Part shown: piece by piece, positions 22,871-33,300 of the stretch
Layout of the letters: every line of letters starts with the position of its first letter
Position numbering within the stretch: the stretch's first letter is position 1
Assembly: GCA_947095585.1 (NCBI GenBank)
Contig: OX352765.1
Coordinates: 22,474,254 to 22,538,253, forward strand
Length of the DNA stretch: 64,000 bases
Direction: 5' to 3'
DNA from: Nephrocerus scutellatus
Lineage: Eukaryota; Arthropoda; Insecta; Diptera; Pipunculidae
Notes under the pieces: model-generated
Databases searched by the model: none
What the model was told of the DNA's origin: nothing
What the model saw: the letters and a program-made list of their open reading frames with translations, nothing else
Translations under genes and position numbers: made by a program

Positions 22871-23045
22871 TTCAGAATAAATTAATATTTTTAAACATTC
22901 TGAATTTTAGCAAAAATTTAAGCAAAATCAGAACTTATATTTTCAATATAGGCAAAGTATTCAGACATAACTAAAATTTTGCTTAACACTTTCTGAATAA
23001 CTTCTGATTTTGCCTGATATAAGAAAATCTTTCTTAATAGCAAAC

Positions 23046-23061
23046 AAATTGCTACTTGGGT
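23046..23061 (-). repeat. Right terminal inverted repeat
   Basis: AAATTGCTACTTGGGT is the complement of the left end with one mismatch. It is followed by AATTTAAAT, so AAT abuts both ends and could be a short target duplication, although AT-rich flanks make this weak. Confidence 0.65.
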
Positions 23062-24030
23062 AATTTAAATTTTGGTTGGTATAAAAATATATTCGTTTCG
23101 ATTAAATTTTCATATCTCACATCCCACCATCGAAAGCAAAATAAAATAAAAGGAATCTTTTTCTCCATTTCTGTTTAAAGTTCACCATCATGAAGCAAAA
23201 CATGACAAAGTATAGGCGATAAAATTCAAATAAATTGATCCATGATCCGGATGAACGAATCGCAAACAGTTGCTCATTTGAAATTTGTGTATCTATATAG
23301 CAAAATTGCGCGATATTGAAATTCAAGAAAACACCAATGCATAACATATACTGAGAGAAAATGGCAGTAAAGCGTCGCGAAGCAACTCGTTACATTTTAT
23401 TACCGATATTTTCCTTAGCTTATCGCATCGTGCACACCACACCTTGTACGAAAATACTGCAATAAAGGTCACCACACTAACTAGATTGTGGGGTGCATCC
23501 ACAACACCTCAGCTTAAGAAAGGATCAATGGCCGTTTACCTCCAACGACGCATGTGTTTGAGTGCAAGAAGTTTTCATTATAATATAATCTATTTTTAGA
23601 GCATGTCTTCCTCTAGCTGGTGTTATGCATAGTCGCAAATGCTCATTCGATTTGAAGAACACCCGATATGCAATTATGGATGGAACCTCACAAGACTGAC
23701 TCGACTGGCAAAGTGTCACATGGAATAACATTATATTGCTTTGCACAGACGAATATGTTTATTTATTTGTTCCAGATTAACAAATGCAAATGATTCTTTG
23801 GAAGTAAAGTGAAATTTTTACGATGAATATTTTTGTTTTCTAGAAAGACGATCTTAATTATAATTAAATAAATTTATGTTATTTTAATTCGAAAATAAAT
23901 ATTCCAACCTATAGTCAATTGATGATTCCGAAGACCCTACAAGGATGTTTTTTACAATGTACATCATGGTATTTGCAACCTTCTAATGCTAAAGCAGACC
24001 ATTGGAATTAAAGAATAATTGTGAGAGGAA
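23062..24030. other. Unassigned AT-rich DNA
   Basis: No gene or repeat recognised; short minus frames at 23,117-23,347 and 23,525-23,746 lack signatures. Confidence 0.45.
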
Positions 24031-24061
24031 AGGAGGAGATGTCTATTAACATGTGTCTATA

Positions 24062-24611
24062 ATGTCTGCGAATAACACAGACGCGGAAACACAGGTGTTG
24101 GCAATCTAGCTGAAGTTCCAGGCACTTCCCGTGGCCTCATCACCTACCCATTGCCCACATCAACTCCCAGCAACCCTCTCACCATCTCACCAATCACCAT
24201 CCATCACTCCCATCACCCATAGCCCCCACACATATAACCCCACCGCCAATTTCCTTAACACCAACACATTCCCCACCGACCACCTCCCCAATGATCCCAC
24301 CGAATCGAAGACCTAACAAACCGTTCACCATTCATCACTCCCATCAATACCAATATCCTTTCACTCATAACTCCACCGCCAATTTCTTCTCAACGATCCG
24401 CAACCAACCGACCCTCTCGCTAATGTTTCCGAGCTTTCGATCTCCAACCACACCAACCTTCCACCACACCGACCATCTCCCATCGACACCAACAACGACA
24501 ACCTTCTACTATCGATCCTCTCCATCAACCAAAAAACACCCCATCATCGGTCATCGTACCCATCAGCCACCACCGGGGCGGAACGAGCGGAGTTTCTCGA
24601 ACCAAAGATAA
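24062..24611 (+). other. C-rich, G-poor stretch with two overlapping Pro/Thr/Ser/His frames
   Basis: From 24,110 to 24,560 the plus strand is unusually rich in C and A and nearly lacks G. One frame starts at ATG 24,062 (MSANNTDAETQVLAI), meets a TAG at 24,107, and is open again to 24,316; a second frame is open 24,291-24,611. Both encode Pro/Thr/Ser/His-rich, low-complexity protein. Internal half-repeats occur (CACCATCCATCACTCCCAT and CACCATTCATCACTCCCAT). It could be a decayed retroelement ORF1/gag N-terminus or a simple expansion; I do not recognise a family. Confidence 0.35.
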
Positions 24612-24799
24612 ATTCGCGCACGGTTTAATACACATCATAAGATACTGAATTCCACTATAAATGCTGAAATATGAAAAAACATGCAAAGCGCTGCAACCCA
24701 ACAACAAAACAACCCCAATCGTAAAGAAAGCAGCGCTGCCCACAGCACACGGCACACAACGCACACAGAACACAGTCATTATATGTAGTATGAAATGAT

Positions 24800-24888
24800 A
24801 TGTTGCCGGGAAAAAAAATTGTATTGGAGCCCCCCGACCCCGCAGCCCGTTCACTCTCAAATTTTAAGAGAAAGTATTGTCACCGGAA
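24800..24888 (+). repeat. Dispersed repeat, left half, split by a SINE
   Basis: TTGGAGCCCCCCGACCCC...AAGAGAAAGTATTGTCACCGG aligns with 62,325-62,385. The right half resumes at 25,179 after the SINE. This family resembles intronic 'tatgggagctat... gaaccgattt' repeats of flies; that link is from memory. Confidence 0.6.
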
Positions 24889-25178
24889 GTGGGCTCCGTG
24901 GCTCGGTGGAAAAGAGCATGGCTACTGAGCAGGAGGTTCGTGGTTCGAGTCCCAGCAACAACAAAAAGTATTTTTCACGGTGTCCCACCTGTCGCGAATG
25001 TGTGACAAACGTTCCGAGAGTAATAACTTGTCACGGAAACCTTCTCCATTTTTAATTCGGAAACTGCCTTAAATTGTAGGTCCCCTCCATTTGTGTCCAA
25101 AAATATACATGCACAACACAAAAGGTCGCGAGAAGCTAGGCCTTGGACCGCAACGATCTGTCGCGCCGAATATACATC
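24889..25178 (+). mobile_element. tRNA-derived SINE copy 4, with target-site duplication
   Basis: This is the best-preserved copy (290 bp, plus). The head starts GTGGGCTCCGTGGCTCGGTG with A-box TGGCTCGGTGG and a perfect B-box GGTTCGAGTCC, followed by the body with TCCCACCTGTCGCGAATGTG and CCTCCATTTGTGTCC, ending GTCGCGCCGAATATACAT. The 10-bp sequence GTCACCGGAA lies directly before (24,879-24,888) and after (25,179-25,188) the element. The uninterrupted relative at 62,375 confirms the boundaries. The copy at 61.46 kb belongs to the same family. Confidence 0.93.
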
Positions 25179-25295
25179 GTCACCGGAAATATACATGTGT
25201 GCAAAATTAAAATCGGGCTTTGGGAAGTGGGTTAAAAATTTATCACAAGATCTGACCAGCCAGCCAGCCAGTCCACCAGGCACTGGCACGTGAAG
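25179..25295 (+). repeat. Dispersed repeat, right half
   Basis: CACCGGAAATATACATGTGT...ATCGGGCTTTGGGAAGTGGG...TTAAAAATTTATC aligns with 62,375-62,450 (CGCCGGAGATGCACATGTGT, TCGGGCTTTAGAAAGTGGGT, TTAAAAATAGATC). It ends in a CAGC(CAGC)n run near 25,257-25,270. Confidence 0.65.
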
Positions 25296-26430
25296 TTAAT
25301 ATAGAGAATTTAAAAAAGATGACTATCTTTTGACAAAATCTACCATTTTGATTCAAAGACTAGTCAATGAAACATGATATCGCGAGAAATCCGGTAATTA
25401 TAACAAATTAATGAATTTTCTTATTATAATAAATTATATAATTATAAAAAAACTTTGAACATTGAGACCAATAAAAAACAAAAATTAAAGCGTCTCTACG
25501 ACAACACTTAAAAGCCTTCTCCTTTTAATCGCGTACACTTTTAATTTTGGATATATTCCAGACCAGTCGAGACCGCAATCGGCGCTCTCAATAGAATGGT
25601 TTGCGGATCGGTGCGGTATTTTTACAGATCGCTTGAAAACAACGTAAAGTATTTGTCGGACACAAAATCAGTGAGTGCACTGCACCGCACCGCAAACTTA
25701 AAGATTAACCATATTCATAAAATACTGCAGCAGTCATATTCGCTGTCATTCATTTGAAAGAGTAGCTAGCTGATACAAATAGATATCGAGGAACAGATAA
25801 TAGGATTAGTTAGGAAATATCCGCCATTATACAATAAAGCAAAAAAAAAACTACAAAAACAATGAAAAAGAAAACGAGATATGGTGTGAAATAGCTGCTG
25901 GATTGAGTATTCCAAGTAATAATAAGAACACTGCACCGCATACAATTCTGTTTGGCATTAAAATAATGCAACGGCGGCGCACTACAATGCACTGCACCGC
26001 ACCGAAATTCGATCTGTTTCTGTCACAACGAACTGTAGCCCATCCTAAGAGGACAACCCTACTGTCCAAAGGTCCAAACCAAACTAATTAAATTAAGAGT
26101 AATGACGATCATAAAGATGACGGGAAGTCATTTATATAGAGCTGATGGTTGGATTGTTATTTTGTTTGAGCGTTGAAGTTGACTACGAGGCAATAATTTT
26201 ATTTCGATTTACGAATTAACGGAAAGACTTACTTCCGTTGCGACATTGAAAATTTGTTTAAAATTAGTTCGGTTTTTCAGTGTGGAATTTGTATAACCGA
26301 AGCAAAGCTTATAGCATCTTTGCAGCTTAAGTGATAAGTTTACAGAGCGTGTCGACATATTGAAGAGAATTAAGAATTAAGAGAGAAGGCGGACATAACA
26401 ATTCTCATAAGCGATTTATGTTACTCAACA
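25296..26430. other. Unassigned DNA with recurrent GCACCGCACCGC motif
   Basis: No gene recognised. ACTGCACCGCACCG occurs at about 25,679 and 25,990. GTTTGCGGATCGGTGCGG at 25,598 is an imperfect inverted partner of the first copy, so an approximately 100-bp stem-loop (25,598-25,697) is possible. This might be the end of an unidentified DNA transposon. Confidence 0.4.
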
Positions 26431-26439
26431 GCGGGAAGG

Positions 26440-26590
26440 CCGAGCCTATGCTAGAGAAACACCTGGGATAGATAGGATGCAAACTGGATGACTTCGGCTC
26501 GAAATCGGAACCGGGGAAGATATTTTTCCGAGAGGTCATCATGACCGAACCCGGTTACAAAGCCAAAAATGATGACGATTATCAAATGTG
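26440..26590 (+). repeat. Possible LINE 3' tail
   Basis: CGAGAGGTCATCATGACCGA and ACCCGGTTACAAAGCCAAAA then ATGATGACGAT resemble RTE-like 3' ends and the tail at 7,615-7,692. No coding sequence precedes it. Confidence 0.4.
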
Positions 26591-29500
26591 ACTCAGTTAA
26601 TTTTGCTTACGGCTTAAGCCAAACTATCTAAAGTCAGTAAATTGCCTTCATGTTCTGATTGTTTTTTTTTTATAACGGAAATATGTTGAATGTTGTGGTT
26701 GTTGTTTTACTTGTTACTGTTCGTTGTATGGTTTTGTTCGTCTTAAATTTTTTTGTCTAATTAATTTCAAAATCCAAAATAATGTTAGCACTCGGGATAT
26801 TATCAAACTGTAAAATGTACATAAGTTTCGACTTAAAAAATCATTCCTAAGTTGTAAAATTCGAGAGAGAAATTATCGCCCTTACAGTATTACCAGCACT
26901 TTTGCATTTTCAGCATAACTCTGCATCATTCAGACATTGATAACTATTTCATCTTTGGCTTTAAAACCGGGGTTCACGAAACCCTTCAGCTCCTCTGTCG
27001 TTTTCTATTAACCTTTTCACAAATAACTTTCTGAACACAGGTTCCTTTAGCCGGTTTTTATCTACGACCTCGTTTAAAGTGATTTGAAATATATGACACT
27101 GATTCTTTATATCCGATATCAGTGACTATTGTATCAGGTCTGTAACATTCGTGTTTCCATTAAAGAAATCCTTTTCGCATTTAATAAAATCAATTTGCGA
27201 CATGGAAAAATCAGGATTCTGAAAATCTCCTTCTCTTTTGCATGGCACCTGTGTGTGACGAAAAATTTCAGACAAAAAAAAACCGAAAGCCCAACGAACC
27301 CTTTTGATAGTGGGATTAATTAACGTGAAACTGCAATTTCTCACGTTCACCATCGACCAATGCTCATGGCGGCACTGCTGCCATTTGGGATATAAAGTCC
27401 ACGAAACTGTTCCTATTTAATAACGTACTCATAAAACTGTCGACTCGTTCCCTGGAATAGTCTTTTAGCAATCCATCAATTAAACTGTCCATTACGATGA
27501 AAAAAAAAACGTTTTAATGACCAATACTGTTTTGTATCTAACATTCCTTTGTTCTTGAAAAATTCGACAAGACAGAGGATTCTGGCAAAATCAAATTTTT
27601 GTGGCATTTTGAAGTGGTGGTGTGGTACTGTGAGTAGTTACGTTCACCTTTCGATTCCATAAATAAAATCAGCTTTGAAATTTTTCAATGTCAGTTAGGA
27701 ATTTGCAAGAGGAATTAAGGAATTTTCATGCCGTTTGGTTTAGCCGCAGAATTGGAATTTCCAATTTGTTTGCAGCTTCTCCTGTTCTGAGTAGACAATA
27801 ATTGTCAGAGGTGAAAAATTAACTCTGTTGGTTTGTATGTGGTTGAGATGAAACTCTTTGCAATGAGTTTTTTAATTGAAATCAGTCACATGGCCAGTTG
27901 AGCGTTGAAGTTTCTTCTTCCTACATGCAAATGGATTCTTACAATTTGAAGTGAGAAATAGTTGAGATACATTGGTTTCGGAAATTAAATTTTAAATAAT
28001 GACGACGTGAGTGGTTTTTTTTAAGAAACAGAAATGTTGGTTCAATGTTCAAATGATCATTCTAAGAGAACCCACAGATGAGTATGATTTTCAGGGCGAC
28101 AAAACCGACAACAAAAACCACCTTATAACTTGAAATGTTTCCAAAAAAAGTTTTTAGGTTAAAATTAATTTAACTTTTATGCAAGACAACATTAAACGCC
28201 AACGTTAGCCAAGTTCTGGTCAGCTATTATTACCCAGTTATTTACCCTTGTCGACAATATTCAACTTCATTCAGCGAACAGCTACAGCTACACCATGGAC
28301 AATAGACACTGCGATGGCAGATAATGTCCTTTACTGCCGGAGGACATTTAAAAGTGTTTGGCTACAGTGATTGGTAGAACGTTGGTGTACAAAATAATAA
28401 AGTTGGTATCCTTGCTACACTGTCCACGTAGAGATGGAATCAGGAAAAGTGTTTGTTTTAAAGAGAATTTAATTTTACCACTATCGCAACATATATATAC
28501 CGTTTTGTGTAATTTGCCTTATCCTTCCTTCAACTTGATCCAATGGGATGTGTTTTTTGTGTGTGCTATAAACATTGTATAGTATTTGGTATGTTATGTT
28601 ATATGTGGTACATCATATAAATATTGTTAACATTTACAATATTTCTTCCACAAACAAAAATGAAGATGAAGTTCTTAAGAGATTACCTTCATATTAGGGT
28701 GAATAATGTTATCCGTTGTTGGATCCAATCATAATTTCCTCACAATATGTGGCAATATCCCAGCGGAAATGCCACTTATTACATTCCGTTTATATACAGT
28801 GTTCAAACCGATACGTGAATTATTTATATACAACAAAGAAGTGTATCATAACACATATCACAATGTACTCGCAAAATAAAAGAAATTCGTATGATAATCA
28901 ACACAACGAGCCAGCTATTACCATCAGGTGTAAACATTAACCTTTGACAACAACTGACTTACATGAATGCGTCATTGCGGCACAAAGAAAAGAACTTATG
29001 AATTCCACAAACGTATACCGAAGTTCATATGAGCAGGATACATGGTCGCCCTTGCTGCCACAAAATAAAATAAAAACCTCCTGTTACCACACTGCAGCAC
29101 TGTATTGTAATCGTCATAGAAATTGCTTCAGTAAAACGGCGCATTGCTGTTCTTGAATAGGATAGCCAAGACAAATCATCTCAGTAGAGCTGCCTGATGC
29201 TTATTTGAAATTCCTGTCACCTGCTTTAGTGTGTGCCTAATGCCTCACATTACTATTCCAATGTGAATCGTCAACAAGGTACGACCAACAGTTTCCCAAG
29301 GTAATACAAGGCAGCACATGCTTCAAATTGGTTCTGATCTCTGCAGATCAAAAGTCCTACCAACATCATATGACCAATTATAACCCAGAAAGGGAGAAAC
29401 TACAAAATAAACCGAATTAAGCGAAAAGTAAAAACATCACAATAAAAAAAAGTACAACAACCACATTGGCAACTACCTACTTACACTTTAATGGCATCCA

Positions 29501-31735
29501 GCCAAGAGTCAACCACCGAACAAAGAATCGTATTGAGTAGAGCATCTGTGAAGCAATCGTGAGCATATACCAGTACCTACTCGTAATGCGCGCAGTCACG
29601 TGAAATAAATATTCATAAAGCGTTCTGGTTGATCTCCTTTTTAAAAAAAAAAAAAAAAAAAATACATTCGCTATCAAAGTTAAGTAAAGAAAATGTAAAA
29701 AAAATAAAATAAAAAACGAAACAAGGAGCATGTTACAAAGCGTTTTCCAATTTTTTTCATCTATCATTTTCAGCTGATGTCAACTCTTCCTGGAACGTGA
29801 AGACTCCTGGATATAATTTTTCTCTCTAGACAATGTTACTAAATAAATAATATGTATGCAAGTGCCTTTACATAATCATATTTTGAAAGTGGGACAAAAT
29901 GAACAGAGAAGATACTGTAAGTTTGTATGAAACTTTTCGCTGTCTAAAGCTTAACCACTTTTTTAGTTTTGAGTATTTTTTTATATTTGTTCAAAAGTGC
30001 AGGAAAATCGTAGAGAAGATAAAAAAGGAGAGTATGAAGATCTATAGGGCGTCGAAGAAGTTCAATTGTTTCATTGTTTTGCCGCATTTGCAGTTCTTCG
30101 CCATCCATCTGATGACATTCCGACACTTGCCTTTGTATGTAAGTATGTGAGTACGTGTGGCAACTATTCATGCCATGCCATAGATCCACACATTTTACTT
30201 TATGTAAAAAGTTCGAATTTTATTGTCTTCGACGAAGGATTCGACTAACAAATACTCAAAACGCGACGACAACGGAAAGAAGCACATATAATATCCTTGT
30301 GCTTTGTTTTTCAGATTCTTAAATATAACCATATAGTATAGTGTACAGCTATCCCTCCTCAGAATACTCCCAACCAATATACATAAGGTGTGACGTCAGC
30401 ATACATAATATGTTTCAAACGAAACGTTCGAGTACGCTGCTCTGTTGCTTCTCTTTTACTTAATCGACTTGTGAGGCCATTCCGATGCGGTACAACGTAC
30501 GAACTGTAATTTTTAACTTTGATGATGCCTTTGCATCAGCATATCGACGAGTTAAGGAAAGATGGGATGAGAAGAAGAGTACAGTGAAAGACGAACGAAT
30601 AGACTTATAATGGCAGCAGTGCCTTTTGAATTTTAAGACCCAAAAAAAAATAAGAAATACATTCTAAAAGCAGTAGTCAGTCAGGACTAGTAAGTTGCTT
30701 AGATGTGTGGTTAAGGTCTGTCATATGGATCAGAAGATCTCCGACGAAACAGATTCGATAGAGATTAGGTACCATTACATTAAAGCAATTATTTGAAACA
30801 TTTGTTGTAAAAAGTGTGTACGTGCATATGGTTGTATTTGCTGTGCAGATACAGGATTTTTTGCCCCTATACAGTAGATCGAAATATTTAATCGCTTGGA
30901 ATGGACATTTGCCGATTTCCAACCATTGAAAAAGGTTCATCTGCTGATGCAGTGCAATTTATAGGACAAGGAATAGCCAAAAGAATTCTTCCAAACTTTA
31001 ACTCAGCGAATAAATTTCATGAATATCTGTTGGTTTATAATTCTAAATCCAATTTCCAAGGCTTTTCTTATTTTTGTAATTAAACCTATTGGCAAGGGGG
31101 AAACTCTCTAAATGCTCCTTAAATTTAAATTAAATTTACTTTCTCAAATTCTCCCTGATTAATTTATAAAAGCAATGGGGAAAACGATCACAATCATATC
31201 CAAATGCTTTAATCGATAGATCATGGTCGAAAAATCTACAAAAACCCTTGACCAAGAAAATATTACAAATAATCATTCAACCTTGAGGAACTAGTTGACG
31301 TTCTTCTTAAAGGCCAACAACTTGACAGTGAATCGTACCGGATTCGTCGGTAGTATCCTGCCTAACAAACGAAAAAGGCACGCACAACTATCGAGCCAAT
31401 TAGTTGATCAAAATTCAGCTTCCAAAATCTGAAAAGCTGAAAAACTTAAGAATGTTGGTTGATGTCGCCAAACATCGCACCAAGTTGGTTATTGCTCTTT
31501 TCCCTCAATTTTATTTTAACAAAATCTAAACTGAACTGCGAGTATATGGTTAGGGAGAACAGTTTTGTGTTAATCAGCTGTTTTCCAAGGCAGGCCACCA
31601 GCGTTTTATAAGAGGGGCATATCGAACTTTGTGGATAATAACTGTTACGTAATTCCTTAAAAATCATTCCATCTATGAAAAACACTTTTTTTCTTCTTAC
31701 TCTCGAAATCTAACGAGTTGAGTTGATGGGCCACG
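26591..31735. other. About 5 kb of unassigned AT-rich DNA
   Basis: No coding family, transposon end or tandem array is recognised on either strand. A 20-base A-run lies at 29,643-29,662. Small frames such as 28,358-28,582, 29,899-30,150 and 31,446-31,685 have no domain signature. This could be intergenic or intronic. Confidence 0.5.
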
Positions 31736-32637
31736 ATACAGAAGCAAAGCGTATCGGTACTACATACCATCCAAACGAATTATGGCCATTTCGAGGGATG
31801 TGAAATTTGTTGATGATGTCATCATTGCGGAGTCAAAAGAGCAACAGATTGAAAAGTCCGAAATTCCATCTGGTAAGCACAATGATTATTTTCAATTCAG
31901 TCTGGCAAACAAAGCCCAGATTGAAGCCCAGGAGGAGCATAAAGAATTTGGCTCTGAATTCAACTGTGAAGGAAGCTCACCAGACTTTGGAAATGAACTA
32001 CGTCGTTCCACAACAGTAAATTTTGGTATTTCGCCAGAATGTTACCAAGATATTTGCAAAGCAGTCAACAGTAAACCGACATTGTACAAAAATTTAATTT
32101 CTTCGGTAGAGAAGAATCAATGGATCTTTGCTATGAACGAACGAATTCAATGCATTGGAACAAGAAGTGGGATCTTGTTGGTTTGCCAACCGGCAATAAT
32201 TTTGTAGGCTGCAAGTGGGCTTACATGTTGAAAACCGATCAAGAAGGAAATGTGTCAAGGCCAGATTGATAGCCCAAGGTTTTAGTCAAAAATACGGAAC
32301 AGATTAAGATCAAGTTTTCGCACCGGTTGGACGACACACAACTTTTCGGATGCTGCTGGCAGTCACAGCATCCCGTGCAATAGTGTTGCATCATTTTAAA
32401 GCGAAACGACATACTTGAATGGTGATCTTCAGTAGGAAATATACATGTAACAAGCACTTGGTTTCATGAAAGACGGACAGGAAGGAAAGTTATGTAAATT
32501 GAAGAAAAAGCATCTAGGTTTAAAGCAGTGTGCACGTTTGTGGAAAAAACGCTTTGCTTGTAAGCGCAAAGCTCGTGTAGAGTGAGGCGGACAACTGCCT
32601 ATACATATCGGAAGAGACGGAAGATGCAATACACGTA

Positions 32638-32826
32638 TTGGTATACGTCGATGACTTCTTGGTGGCGACCAACAACCGAACACGCATGAAGCTCCTCCTT
32701 AATGTGATCAATAAGCATGTTGCCATTGAAGACCTCGGCGAATGCACAATTATCTTGGGATTCGCATCAAGTCGTGGAGGAACGTTTTCGAACTTGATCA
32801 GGAAAAGTACATCGAAAGCGCTGTAA
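32638..32826 (+). pseudogene. Copia reverse transcriptase palm with YVDD
   Basis: The frame reads VYVDDFLVATNNRTRMKLLL and continues with HVAIEDLGECTIILGF, matching the catalytic palm and following segment of copia RT; the two Asp residues of YVDD are present. The family usually has a Leu/Gly-rich 'LG(I/M)xI' after DLG; here LGF is followed by a frame change and a stop at 32,824. It is an isolated piece of the element listed at 31,740-33,300. Confidence 0.88.
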
Positions 32827-33049
32827 ATACCAACACAACACAAAAGGTCAGAAAACGCCACTAAGTTCAACGTATGGCACGGACCGGCGGTGATGAAATG
32901 CTGTTGACCTATACGATCAATATAAAGCAGCGATTGGATGCTTATTCTATGTCGCAATTTTGTAGCAAAAGGTTGTTAAATCAACAATGCGCGACTGGAA
33001 GGAAGTCAAACGCACGATTTAGTACCTGAAGCAAACCTCATCAAAGCGT

Positions 33050-33295
33050 TTGTTAATTGGTTGCAACAGCGATCGAAGCAGTTTGGTAGGCTATGCTGAT
33101 GCCGATTGGGCGGAGTTGTTGAGCATGAAGACAACAGGATTGTGTATCGATGTCTTCATCAGAAGCCACTTGCCACTTGCACTTACGGAAGCGTGCAAGG
33201 AGGCAGTCTGGCCTAAACGTTTGTTGTCAGAAGTGAAAAGGTTACAAATATATCCATATGTTTGGGGGAAAATCAAAATGTTTTGTCACAAGTGA
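33050..33295 (+). pseudogene. Copia RNase H fragment
   Basis: Residues 11-22 read SLVGYADADWAE, the start of copia RNase H with its first catalytic Asp (DADWA). The following KTTGLCIDVF is a shortened version of the family KSTSGYLF segment, and the chain ends at 33,295 without the remaining catalytic residues. Sequence just before (33,000-33,050) encodes the KEVKR...RYLK connector in a broken frame. Confidence 0.82.
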
Positions 33296-33300
33296 AACGA

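Larger units (their letters stand above)
11620..23061. mobile_element. Giant foldback-like element with tandem-array arms (about 11.4 kb)
   Basis: The two ends carry the same 16-bp sequence in inverted orientation (ACCCAAGTAACAATTT at 11,620; its complement with one mismatch at 23,046-23,061), with AAT directly outside both ends. Between them lie: a 277-bp tandem array (11,714-14,058); a 1,538-bp tandem duplication (13,197-16,272); about five diverged 150-bp units in plus orientation (16,080-16,850); a spacer with a LINE fragment (16,850-18,470); and 27 units of exactly 150 bp in the opposite orientation (18,601-22,650). The plus units and the complement of the right-hand units are nearly identical over 150 bp, so the arms can pair. 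No transposase is present, so it is non-autonomous. The layout recalls Drosophila foldback (FB) and Galileo-type elements, whose long inverted arms are internally repetitive; kinship to either is inference. Confidence 0.7.
31740..33300 (+). mobile_element. Ty1/copia-type LTR retrotransposon pol remnant
   Basis: Order on plus: a low-complexity linker after integrase (31,782-32,100), then QWIFAMNERIQC and, after a frameshift, WDLVGLPTG and GCKWAYMLKTDQEGNV, AQGFSQKYGTD, FAPVGRHTTFRMLLAV, YLNGDLQ, FMKDGQEGKLCKLKK (32,120-32,540), YVDD (32,644-32,655) and the RNase H segment GYADADWAE (33,089-33,115). This is the normal RT-RNase H order of copia pol. Several frameshifts and in-frame stops, and loss of most of integrase, protease, gag and LTRs, show it is dead. 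In the family it copies element RNA in virus-like particles. Confidence 0.9.

Noticed and set aside
11620..23061. Helitron interpretation of the large repeat element
   Set aside because: The ends are inverted repeats; I see no TC start, CTRR end or subterminal hairpin at single-stranded-type termini.
5839..25178. tRNA genes at the heads of the SINE copies
   Set aside because: A- and B-boxes are good, but no full cloverleaf with acceptor stem forms, and each head continues into the same SINE body.
32239..32957. Minus-strand frames up to 145 codons over the copia region
   Set aside because: The plus strand carries the conserved copia pol motifs; the minus frames are antisense shadows.
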